Source: DATJFQ01 sp035495555 (GTDB taxonomy: Bacteria > Acidobacteriota > Vicinamibacteria > Vicinamibacterales > 2-12-FULL-66-21). Taken from it: DNA of 21,997 nt. The notes beneath the pieces were generated by a model. It worked only from the letters and a program-made list of their open reading frames with translations. It was not told where the DNA came from and searched no databases. This document shows positions 6,841-13,173 of this stretch, in pieces (within the stretch, counting starts at the first letter, position 1; each line of letters begins with the position of its first letter). The position numbers were made by a program, and so were the translations under genes. The stretch is taken from positions 1 to 21,997 of the forward strand of contig DATJFQ010000117.1 of assembly GCA_035495555.1 (NCBI GenBank), given 5' to 3'.

Positions 6841-8216
6841 CTGCCACAGGCTCCATTCTGCTCGTAGACGACGAAGCGAAAATCCGCAACGCGCTGGCGC
6901 AGGCCATGCGCGAGGAAGGCCACGAAGTGCTCGCGACGGAAAGCCCGCGCGAGGCGCAGCGGCTGCTGGCGCGACGCTTCTTCGACGTCCTCGTCATCGA
7001 CAACCTGATGCCCGAACTCTCAGGCCTCGACGTCATTCGAGAGCTGGTCGCGTCAACCGCGCCCGAAGACCGTCCGCAGATCGTCATGATGACGGCGCAC
7101 GCGACGGTGGAGAGTGCGATCGAGGCGATGAAGCTCGGAGCGTTCGACTATCTCCAGAAGCCGTTCGAGATCGACGAGCTCCTCGTCGTCGTCTCGCGCG
7201 CGCTGGATCATCAGCGGCTTCGTACGCAGCACGGGTATCTCATCAGCGAACGCGACGAGGAGTTCAATCATTACGGCATCGTCGGGCGGAGCCGGCGGAT
7301 GCAGGACGTGATCCGGACGGCCGAGATCGTCGCCAAGACCAAGAGCACGGTGCTCATTACCGGCGAGACGGGAACGGGCAAGGAAATGGTCGCCCGCGCG
7401 ATTCACTTCCACAGCCCGCAGCGGGACATGCCGCTCATCAAGGTCAATTGCGCCGCGATCCCGGAGAACCTGCTCGAATCGGAGCTGTTCGGGCACGTGC
7501 GCGGCGCATTCACCGGCGCGGTCACCGGCAAGAAGGGCAAGTTCGCGCTTGCCGATGGCGGCACCATCTTCCTCGACGAGATCGGCACCATGGCGCCGGC
7601 GCTCCAGGCGAAGCTGCTGCGCGTGCTTCAGGAGCGCGAGTTCGAGCCGCTGGGATCTGAGCGCAGCCAGAAAGTGGACGTCCGCGTCATCGCGGCGACC
7701 AACCGCGATCTCCGCCAGATGGTCTCGGATGCGAAGTTCCAGGAGGATTTGTATTACCGCCTGAACGTCATCCCGCTCGAGATTCCTCCCCTGCGCGAGC
7801 GGCGCGAGGACATCCCCGTTCTCGTCGACCACTTCGTACGCAAGCACGCGCAGCGGGCCGGCAAGGCGATCGATGGACTTGCGCCAGGCGTCCTCGACGC
7901 GCTCCAGAACGCGGACTGGCCGGGGAACGTCCGCGAGCTCGAAAACACGGTCGAACGCGCCGTCGTGCTGTCGCCGACGACCGTCATCGGCTCCGAAGTC
8001 GTCCGCCTGCTCGGTGTCGCCTCGACTCCGCCAGCCGGCCTGCCCTCGCTCAACCTCCGTCAGAACCTCGATTGGGCGGAACGCGAAACCGTCCGGCGCG
8101 CGCTCGAGGGGTCTGGCGGCGTGAAAAAGGACGCGGCGGAAGCCATGGGCATCAGCCAGCGCGCTCTCAGTTACTACCTCGCCAAGCATCGGATCGAAGA
8201 TCGCAACAGCGCGTAA
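6837..8216 (+). CDS. Sigma-54-dependent response regulator, NtrC family, 459 aa
   Basis: A cytosolic activator of sigma-54 RNA polymerase. The receiver domain covers residues 6-120 with acidic D11/D12 and phospho-acceptor D55 (VIDNLMP). The AAA+ domain spans about 145-375: Walker A GETGTGKE at 176-183, the sigma-54-contact loop GAFTGA at 223-228, then GGTIFLDEIG as Walker B. The C-terminus (about 415-455) is a Fis-type helix-turn-helix, VKKDAAEAMGISQRALSYYL. All parts needed for activation are intact. It overlaps the kinase gene by 4 nt and is its cognate partner. A perfect palindrome starting at its last codons and a sigma-54-type promoter 70 nt further on point to the cupredoxin lipoprotein gene as a target. 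Confidence 0.97.
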   Translation: MTATGSILLVDDEAKIRNALAQAMREEGHEVLATESPREAQRLLARRFFDVLVIDNLMPELSGLDVIRELVASTAPEDRPQIVMMTAHATVESAIEAMKLGAFDYLQKPFEIDELLVVVSRALDHQRLRTQHGYLISERDEEFNHYGIVGRSRRMQDVIRTAEIVAKTKSTVLITGETGTGKEMVARAIHFHSPQRDMPLIKVNCAAIPENLLESELFGHVRGAFTGAVTGKKGKFALADGGTIFLDEIGTMAPALQAKLLRVLQEREFEPLGSERSQKVDVRVIAATNRDLRQMVSDAKFQEDLYYRLNVIPLEIPPLRERREDIPVLVDHFVRKHAQRAGKAIDGLAPGVLDALQNADWPGNVRELENTVERAVVLSPTTVIGSEVVRLLGVASTPPAGLPSLNLRQNLDWAERETVRRALEGSGGVKKDAAEAMGISQRALSYYLAKHRIEDRNSA

Positions 8217-8227
8217 GCGGCTTACGC
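8211..8227. promoter_or_regulatory. Palindrome, candidate activator (UAS) site
   Basis: GCGTAAGC-G-GCTTACGC is a perfect inverted repeat of two 8-mers around one base, spanning the stop codon of the response regulator. A related half-site GCGTAA follows at 8230. It sits about 65-75 nt before the -24 element at 8288, a usual distance for an NtrC-type enhancer. A terminator role is less likely because no T-run follows. Confidence 0.5.
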
Positions 8228-8286
8228 GGCGCGTAACCGCCGCTGCGCAATCTCGCGATAATCCAATGAATTCGAGCCGTGTCGGC

Positions 8287-8302
8287 GGGTACTCGGCTTG
8301 CT
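8287..8302 (+). promoter_or_regulatory. Candidate sigma-54 (-24/-12) promoter
   Basis: GG at 8288-8289 and GC at 8300-8301 are separated by exactly 10 nt, with TTGCT at the -12 side and AC three bases into the -24 side (family consensus TGGCAC-N5-TTGC). Transcription would start near 8313, giving a ~17-nt leader with CGGAG at 8316-8320 before the ATG at 8330. A weaker sigma-70-like GATAAT lies at 8257-8262. Confidence 0.5.
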
Positions 8303-8329
8303 GAACCTCCCCGACCGGAGGCCTTTTTC

Positions 8330-8755
8330 ATGAGAAACACCGGAATCGCGATGCTGCTTGCTGCGTCCGCGCTGCTGCCCGCCTGTGGCGGCGGAGGCGG
8401 ATCGGCAAGCGCGCCCACCAGTCCCACGCCGTCGACCGGAGGTACCGGCTCGTCGACGACGGTGACGGTCAATATCATGGGCGTCAAGGGAAAGCAGTCG
8501 TTCTCACCCAATCCCGCAGATGTCGGTGCGGGACAACTCGTGGTGTTCCACAACACTGACGTGGTGACGCACCACATCGTGCTGGATGACGGGTCGCTGC
8601 AGACGGCCGAGATCGCGCCCGGCGCGACGAGCGCGGCGCTCCCTGTCGGCGCGGCGAACGTGGCGTATCACTGCAGCATTCATCCGAGCATGGTCGGGAG
8701 CTTCAACGGGGCCGCAACCCCGGAACCCGCTCCCTGCACGGGTTACTGCGGCTGA
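8330..8755 (+). CDS. Cupredoxin (plastocyanin-like) lipoprotein, 141 aa
   Basis: A small envelope copper protein. The N-terminus is a lipoprotein signal with lipobox LLPAC (Cys near residue 19), followed by a Gly/Ser/Thr/Pro linker. The copper fold covers about residues 45-128. Ligands are visible: His in VTHHIV, then Cys, His and Met in YHCSIHPSM. The Cys-x2-His spacing equals that of the cupredoxin at 4412. The tail carries two extra Cys (PAPCTGYC). It probably carries single electrons in the periplasm, anchored to a membrane. The ATG at 8330 has CGGAG at good spacing and a sigma-54-type promoter close upstream, so it is probably driven by the regulator encoded just before it. Confidence 0.9.
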   Translation: MRNTGIAMLLAASALLPACGGGGGSASAPTSPTPSTGGTGSSTTVTVNIMGVKGKQSFSPNPADVGAGQLVVFHNTDVVTHHIVLDDGSLQTAEIAPGATSAALPVGAANVAYHCSIHPSMVGSFNGAATPEPAPCTGYCG

Positions 8756-8793
8756 GCGCGCGGCGTGTCCCACCCGTCAACGCTGTGATGACT

Positions 8794-8799
8794 TACGCT
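8794..8799 (+). promoter_or_regulatory. Putative -10 box for leaderless gene at 8806
   Basis: TACGCT lies 6 nt before the ATG at 8806. The boxC gene carries the same hexamer 7 nt before its ATG. No Shine-Dalgarno sequence is present at any of the possible starts. Confidence 0.3.
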
Positions 8800-8805
8800 A
8801 CGATC

Positions 8806-9690
8806 ATGCACACTAACTTCTCCGCGATGCGGGTCGCAGCCGCGGCAGCCTGTGTTCTCGCGGTTGTGACTGCGGCGCCTGCCTGGGCGCAGACGCCCAC
8901 CGATCCTGCCGCGGCGCCCCCGCCGGCGCCGAGTCAACCCGCCGATCAGCCGCTGTCGGACGCGCGGGTCGATCCCCTGCAGCCGGATTTCAATCTCTCC
9001 GCGCTGCCGGTGACGCTTCGACTCCCCGCACACAAGATGTCGTTCCGGGTCACGCACCGCTTCCTGCGGTCGCTCGGACAGGGAGACGTCGGTGATCTGC
9101 TGGACAACTTCTTCGGGTTCGACAGCGGAGCCCAAATCGGGCTCGAGCTGCGATACGGCCTGAGGCCGGGCACGCAGGTCGGCATCCATCGCACGAGCGA
9201 TCAGAGCATCGAGCTCTTCGGACAGCAGAGCCTGTGGCGTGAAGGGCCGCACCCGGTCGCGATCGACGCGATTGCGACCTTCGAGGGACGGCACAACCTG
9301 CGCGGCCAGCACATGGGCGCGTTCGGGGCGCTGGTCTCCCGCAAGGTGGCGGGGAAAGCGGCGGTGTATGTCGAGCCGATTTTCGTCGCGAACACCAACT
9401 CGCTGCCGTCAGACCTGGTGGATCACAACAGCACCTTCATGCTGGGCCTCGGCACCCGCGTGCGCGTCAGGCCGACGACGTATGTGGTTGCGGAGGTGAC
9501 GCCGCGGCTTGCGGGCTACGACCCCGGCGTAGCGCAAGCCAGTTTCGGCCTCGAAAAGCGCGTCGGCGGACACACGTTCCAGGTCAATTTCTCTGACGGC
9601 TTCGGCACGACGCTCGGGCAGCTCGCGCTCGGCGGCGTTTCGAGCCATTCCTGGTATATCGGGTTCAACATCTCGAGGAAATTTTTCTAA
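8806..9690 (+). CDS. DUF5777-like outer-membrane beta-barrel protein, ~294 aa
   Basis: A probable outer-membrane barrel. A signal peptide ends PAWAQ, followed by a Pro/Ala-rich linker. The core begins near LPVTLRLPAHKMSFRVTHRF and continues with FFGFDSGAQIGLELRYGLRPGTQVGI, the pattern I associate with DUF5777 proteins of Acidobacteria and Bacteroidetes. Alternating strands run to a C-terminal NISRKFF, an aromatic end typical of BAM substrates. The start is uncertain: GTG 8785, ATG 8788, ATG 8806 and ATG 8827 are all in frame, and none has a ribosome binding site. ATG 8806 is chosen because TACGCT sits 6 nt upstream. It lies 50 nt downstream of the cupredoxin lipoprotein gene and may share its role. 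Confidence 0.78.
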   Translation: MHTNFSAMRVAAAAACVLAVVTAAPAWAQTPTDPAAAPPPAPSQPADQPLSDARVDPLQPDFNLSALPVTLRLPAHKMSFRVTHRFLRSLGQGDVGDLLDNFFGFDSGAQIGLELRYGLRPGTQVGIHRTSDQSIELFGQQSLWREGPHPVAIDAIATFEGRHNLRGQHMGAFGALVSRKVAGKAAVYVEPIFVANTNSLPSDLVDHNSTFMLGLGTRVRVRPTTYVVAEVTPRLAGYDPGVAQASFGLEKRVGGHTFQVNFSDGFGTTLGQLALGGVSSHSWYIGFNISRKFF

Positions 9691-9694
9691 AATC

Positions 9695-9840
9695 GGGTTC
9701 TCGGGTTCTTGGGTTCTCGGGTTCTTCGGGTTGGGTTCTCGGGTTCTCGGGGTTCTCGGGTTTTAGGGTTCTCGGGTTCTCTGGGTTTTTGGCTTCTCGG
9801 GGTTCTTGGGTTCTTGGGTTCTTGGGTTTCAGGTTCTCTG
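9695..9840. repeat. Octamer microrepeat, left arm
   Basis: Starting 4 nt after the stop codon at 9690, the DNA is a run of 8-mers GGGTTCTC/GGGTTCTT with some decay (GGGTTTTA, GGCTTCTC) and occasional one-base slips. The reverse complement of the same word fills 10012-10073. Frames open through this stretch translate to low-complexity peptides and are not genes. Confidence 0.9.
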
Positions 9841-10011
9841 GCTCGGCTCGTTACCTGTGTCTCAGGAAGCACAGGCGAAGCTGGAATTGTCAGGAGTTTT
9901 CTGCGTAGGCCGGAACTGGCCTCGTGGGGTTTTGGGCTGCGTTTCCAAATCGAGACGAAGTGTCCCGCCAATGGAGCGGACATCTTGAAGTGCCAGTTTG
10001 CGTGCCTGTCG
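9841..10011. other. Unique core between inverted octamer arms
   Basis: About 170 nt with no supported gene. It holds small inverted repeats: CCTGTG/CACAGG around 9853-9875, AGGCC/GGCCT around 9908-9923, and TGTCC/GGACA around 9961-9982. Together with the flanking arms, the region from 9695 to 10073 could fold as one large stem with this as its head. It lies between convergent genes. I do not recognise an RNA family. Confidence 0.4.
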
Positions 10012-10073
10012 GGAGAACCCGAGAACCCAACCCGGAGAACCCAAGAACCCCGAGAACCCAAGAACCCGACCCA
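10012..10073. repeat. Octamer microrepeat, inverted right arm
   Basis: Words GAGAACCC and AAGAACCC, the reverse complements of the 9695-9840 word, run up to within 3 nt of the stop codon of the enoyl-CoA hydratase on the minus strand. The arrangement may serve as a shared end for the two convergent transcripts. Confidence 0.85.
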
Positions 10074-10075
10074 GA

Positions 10076-10840
10076 TCAACGTCCGCTGAATTTCGGTTTT
10101 CTTTTTTCCAGGAACGCCGAGGTCCCTTCCTGTTTGTCCTCTGACGCGTAGCAGATCGCCTGCGCGAGGGTTTCGATCAGCAGCCCGGAATCGAGGTCAA
10201 CGCGCGCCGACGCGTTCAGGGCGAGCTTCGCGAGCCGCGCGGCGAGCGGTCCCTGGCGCAGTACCTTCTTCGCGAGCTCGCGCGCGCGGATCTGGAGCTG
10301 GCCGGCCGGGGTCACCGCCGTGACGAGGCCGATCGCGAGCGCCTGCTTTGCGTCGATGATCTCACCGGTGAAAATCAGGTGCTTCGCCCACCCCATGCCG
10401 ACGATGCGGGGGAGGCGCTGCGTGGCGCCGGCGCCGGGGATGATGCCGAGGCCCAGTTCCGGCTGGCCGAATCTGGCGGTCTCCGAAGCGATCCGGAGAT
10501 CGCACGCCAGTGCGAGTTCACAGCCGCCGCCCAGCGCGTAACCGTTCACGGCGGCAATCGTCGGCCGCGGAAAGCGCTCGATCTCCGCGAACAACGACGA
10601 GTTGATCGCCGCCAACCCATCGTCCCGTCCCCGCCCCCGCATGTCGTTGATGTCGGCGCCCGACACGAACGAGGACTCCCCGCCTCCCGTAATGATGAGG
10701 GCCCCGACATCCGCGTCCTCCGCCGCATCGCGGAGCACGCGCCGGCATTCGTCCACCGTTCCGCGATCGAGCGCGTTTTTCACGTCGGGCCGATCGATGG
10801 TGATCGTGGCGATGGATTCCGAGAGGTCGAACTTAATCAA
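10076..10840 (-). CDS. Enoyl-CoA hydratase/isomerase (crotonase family), 254 aa
   Basis: A cytosolic crotonase-family enzyme that adds water across 2-enoyl-CoA double bonds. The oxyanion-hole segments SFVSGADI (57-64) and ALGGGCELALACD (102-114) are present. Both catalytic acids of true hydratases are in place: E108 in GGGCE and E128 in GQPELGLGIIPGAGATQRL. The C-terminus EGTSAFLEKRKPKFSGR is typical. The start appears to be TTG at 10840; no in-frame ATG or GTG lies just upstream. It is the last gene of the minus-strand box cluster but is separated from the preceding dehydrogenase by a 258-nt repeat-rich gap, so it may have its own promoter. It likely hydrates dehydroadipyl-CoA-type intermediates; the exact substrate is inferred. 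Confidence 0.92.
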   Translation of the reverse strand: MIKFDLSESIATITIDRPDVKNALDRGTVDECRRVLRDAAEDADVGALIITGGGESSFVSGADINDMRGRGRDDGLAAINSSLFAEIERFPRPTIAAVNGYALGGGCELALACDLRIASETARFGQPELGLGIIPGAGATQRLPRIVGMGWAKHLIFTGEIIDAKQALAIGLVTAVTPAGQLQIRARELAKKVLRQGPLAARLAKLALNASARVDLDSGLLIETLAQAICYASEDKQEGTSAFLEKRKPKFSGR

Positions 10841-10890
10841 GTCTGTACACCAGCGCTTGGAGAACGACGATACAGGAGTTCAGGTGATTA

Positions 10891-10933
10891 GAAGGTCAGA
10901 TTCGCGGCGCGAGCCCGCGATCTTCTGACCTTC
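10891..10933. other. Strong hairpin between hydratase and dehydrogenase genes
   Basis: GAAGGTCAGA at 10891-10900 pairs with TCTGACCTTC at 10924-10933. An inner CGCGG/CCGCG stem follows after a small bulge. It abuts the 17-nt repeat array and lies 50 nt upstream of the hydratase start. It could be a processing site, attenuator or terminator; no T-run is seen. Confidence 0.5.
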
Positions 10934-10934
10934 A

Positions 10935-11084
10935 GATCTTTGCGAGCCATAGATCTTTGCCATCTTCAGATCTTTGCCATCTTTGGATCTTTGCCGGCTT
11001 CGATCTTTGCGATCCGTAGATCTTTGCCATCTTTAGATCTTTGCTGGCTTTGCCCTCTCGAGGATCTTTGCCGGTCTCTTGTGC
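10935..11084. repeat. Tandem array with 17-nt period (GATCTTTGC word)
   Basis: Eight copies of GATCTTTGC begin at 10935, 10952, 10969, 10986, 11002, 11019, 11036 and 11063, so the spacing is 17, 17, 17, 16, 17, 17 and 27. The second half of most units is a decayed copy of the first (CATCTTTA or similar), giving a sub-period of 8-9 nt. The array lies between the dehydrogenase stop (11099) and the hydratase start (10840). No gene is supported in 10841-11098. Confidence 0.9.
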
Positions 11085-11098
11085 CCCGATTCAGTTCG

Positions 11099-11947
11099 TC
11101 AGTACTCGTACACTCCCCGACCGACTTTGCGTCCGAGGCGCCCCGCCTTGACGTATTGCGCGAGGAGCGGGCAGGGGCGGTACTTCTCGCCCATGCTGCG
11201 ATGGAGGTATTCGAGGATGCTGAGGCGCGTGTCGAGGCCGACGAGATCGACGAGTTCGAACGGGCCCATCGGGTGGTTCAGCCCGAGTTTCAGGGCTTTG
11301 TCGATGTCGCGCGCCGAAGCGACGCCTTCCATCAGCATGTAGAACGCTTCGTTGCCGATGCTCGCGTTCACGCGCGTGGTGATGAAGCCCGGCGACTCGC
11401 GCACGAGCACGGTCTCCTTTCCCATGCGCCGGGAGACCTCCTCGACAGCGGCCAGCGTGTCGCTGGAGCTTTCGAGCGCGCGCACGATCTCGATGAGCTT
11501 CATCTTGTGCACGGGATTGAAGAAGTGCATGCCCGCAACCCGCGCCGGGTTCTCGAGCGATCCTGCCAGTTCCGTGATGCTCAGCGCGGACGTATTCGAG
11601 GCGATCACCGCGGCGGCCGGAGCAAGGCGTTCGATGTCGCCAAACAGTTGGAGCTTGAGATCCATCCGTTCGGGTGCCGCCTCGATGACGAAATCAGCGC
11701 CCTCGAGCGCCTCGTTCAGGCGGCTGGTCGTTCTGAGCCGTCGTTGCATCGCCTCGGCTTCGGGCGCGGCGACTTTCCCGAGTTCGACGCCTTTGCGGAC
11801 GATCTGCTCGATGGACGCGCGCCCCTTCTCGACCGCGGCGGCGTCGACGTCGAACATCCGTGTCGCGTAACCGCCGGCGATTGCCGCGTGCGCAATGCCG
11901 TGGCCCATCGTGCCGGCGCCAAGTACCGCGAGAGTCCGTATCTCCAT
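11099..11947 (-). CDS. 3-hydroxyacyl-CoA dehydrogenase (3-hydroxybutyryl/3-hydroxyadipyl-CoA type), 282 aa
   Basis: A cytosolic NAD-dependent dehydrogenase that oxidises L-3-hydroxyacyl-CoA to 3-oxoacyl-CoA. The N-terminal Rossmann domain has VLGAGTMGHG (G10-A-G-T-M-G15). The catalytic pair is H141 and E153 in MHFFNPVHKMKLIEIV, with S120 in ASNTSALSI and an Asn in ESPGFITTRVNASIGNE. The C-terminal helical domain (GLNHPMGPFELVDLVGLD) completes a single-domain PaaH/Hbd type. In a box cluster this enzyme would convert 3-hydroxyadipyl-CoA to 3-oxoadipyl-CoA. ATG at 11947 is preferred to the TTG one codon upstream. GGTGA just before it, part of a small octamer repeat, may act as ribosome binding site. 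Only 12 nt separate it from the upstream PLP-enzyme stop. Confidence 0.95.
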   Translation of the reverse strand: MEIRTLAVLGAGTMGHGIAHAAIAGGYATRMFDVDAAAVEKGRASIEQIVRKGVELGKVAAPEAEAMQRRLRTTSRLNEALEGADFVIEAAPERMDLKLQLFGDIERLAPAAAVIASNTSALSITELAGSLENPARVAGMHFFNPVHKMKLIEIVRALESSSDTLAAVEEVSRRMGKETVLVRESPGFITTRVNASIGNEAFYMLMEGVASARDIDKALKLGLNHPMGPFELVDLVGLDTRLSILEYLHRSMGEKYRPCPLLAQYVKAGRLGRKVGRGVYEY

Positions 11948-11951
11948 CAAT

Positions 11952-11976
11952 TCACCATTTCACCCGTTTACCAATT
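11952..11976. repeat. Small octamer microrepeat at PLP-enzyme/dehydrogenase junction
   Basis: On the minus strand this reads GGTAAACG, GGTGAAAT, GGTGAATT in a row. It covers the stop of the PLP-enzyme gene (11960) and ends at the dehydrogenase start, where its last GGTGA could serve as ribosome binding site. It follows the same style as the larger islands. Confidence 0.5.
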
Positions 11977-13153
11977 CGCGCAACACGCCGAGCGCGTGGT
12001 CGATTTCGGTTTCGGTGTTGTAGAAGTGCGGCGCAATGCGAATGCCGGCGCCGGGACGATGGTCGACGATCACGCTGCGGGCGACCAGCGCGTCCGTCAC
12101 CGCCGCGCCGTCGGGTACGTCCACCACCACCGACGCCCCGCGCTCCTCGTCGCGATCGGGTGTATTGACGCGGAATCCCGCGGCGCGTGCGCCGTCGATC
12201 AACCGGCGGGTCAGCGCCAGCGAGCGCCGGCGGATCGCGGCGACGCCGATCTCGCCGACGATCTCGTAGCCAGCCCGTGCGGAGTACAGTGCCGGGACGT
12301 TGGGGGTCCCGCTCTGGAAGCGCTCGGGAGTGCCGGCGCGACGGACCGCACCGGTGAGGAACTCGAACGGCTGCGCGTGCGATGCCCATCCGATGAATCC
12401 CGGCTCGAGCGTCCCCGCCAGATCCGGCCGGACGTAGAGATATCCCGCGCCGGGTCCACCGCACAGCCACTTGACGGATCCGCCGACCGCGAAATCCGCC
12501 CCGAGCGCCGCCAGATCGAGGGGGACCGCGCCCGCTGCCTGATAGACGTCGAGGACCACGTGCGCGCCGACATGGTGGGCTTTTTCGATGATGGCGGCGG
12601 CATCGGCAACGTACGCGCTGCGGAAGAGAACGTATGACAGCGGCACGAGCAGGGTGCGGTCGTCGATGGCGTCCACCATCCGCTGCGTATCGATCCGTGT
12701 CGAATCGGGAGCCGCGACGTACGCGATCTCGGCGCCGTACCGGCGAAAGCCCTCGAACAGGTAGTGGTTCGACGGGAAGTCGAGCTCGCTCATGACGATC
12801 CGGCGTCGCGGGCCGTTGTAGCCGAAACACGAGCCGACAATCCCCTGCGCGACGGTCACGTTCTGGTGCATCGAAATCGTGCCCGGCTCGACGCCCAGAA
12901 TCGGCGCCAGCAGATCGCCGGTCACCCGGCCGATCTCCCACCAGCCTTCGTGCCAGGCCCGCACGCCGCGCACGTCCCACTCGTTGGCGAACTGCTCGAG
13001 ATACGTCCGCGCCCGCCGCGGCATCGCGCCCAGCGAGTGGCTCACGAGATACGTACACGTCTCGAGAATCGGAAACTCGCGCCGCCAGCGATCTACATCA
13101 ATCGTGTCAATGCCCAATTCCCAACTCTCCAATCCCAATTGCTCGCGCCGCAC
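11960..13153 (-). CDS. Kynureninase-like PLP-dependent enzyme (aminotransferase class V fold), 397 aa
   Basis: A fold-type I PLP enzyme. The N-terminal part (TYLVSHSLGAMPRRA at 34-48, then W67 in VRAWHEGWWEIG) resembles kynureninase. D202 in VVLDVYQAAG should bind the pyridine nitrogen and K228 in GGSVKWLCGGPGAG is the likely Schiff-base lysine. The segment SELDFPSNHY (122-131) is like the phosphate/PLP-stacking strand of kynureninases. The reaction could be C-C cleavage, desulfuration or transamination; I cannot tell. It sits between an ACMSD-family amidohydrolase and the dehydrogenase within the box operon, and it is not a standard box gene. The GTG start at 13153 is doubtful: the first ~16 residues are encoded by a heptamer repeat, and homology begins near residue 18. 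Confidence 0.82.
   Translation of the reverse strand: MRREQLGLESWELGIDTIDVDRWRREFPILETCTYLVSHSLGAMPRRARTYLEQFANEWDVRGVRAWHEGWWEIGRVTGDLLAPILGVEPGTISMHQNVTVAQGIVGSCFGYNGPRRRIVMSELDFPSNHYLFEGFRRYGAEIAYVAAPDSTRIDTQRMVDAIDDRTLLVPLSYVLFRSAYVADAAAIIEKAHHVGAHVVLDVYQAAGAVPLDLAALGADFAVGGSVKWLCGGPGAGYLYVRPDLAGTLEPGFIGWASHAQPFEFLTGAVRRAGTPERFQSGTPNVPALYSARAGYEIVGEIGVAAIRRRSLALTRRLIDGARAAGFRVNTPDRDEERGASVVVDVPDGAAVTDALVARSVIVDHRPGAGIRIAPHFYNTETEIDHALGVLRELVNG
13107..13141. repeat. Heptamer microrepeat over the 5' end of the PLP-enzyme gene
   Basis: On the minus strand the 7-mers AATTGGG, ATTGGAG, AGTTGGG, AATTGGG and CATTGAC run in register. They fall inside the annotated N-terminus of the PLP enzyme, so either the true start is further in or the repeat has become coding. 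Confidence 0.55.
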
Positions 13154-13173
13154 TCCGCGCGCCGCACCCCGCT

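Noticed and set aside
8265..8303. 12-codon frame after GATAAT
   Set aside because: It starts 2 nt after the -10-like box, overlaps the sigma-54 promoter and encodes nothing conserved that I can see.
9709..10089. Open frames of 126-130 codons on both strands
   Set aside because: They translate the GGGTTCTC octamers (peptides of repeated GFSGS or REPENP words), so they reflect the repeat, not a gene.
10935..11084. CRISPR-like array
   Set aside because: The 17-nt unit is contiguous without unique spacers of 25-40 nt, and no cas genes are near.
10940..12637. 565-codon open frame on the plus strand
   Set aside because: It starts inside the 17-nt repeat array and runs antisense to the dehydrogenase and PLP-enzyme genes.
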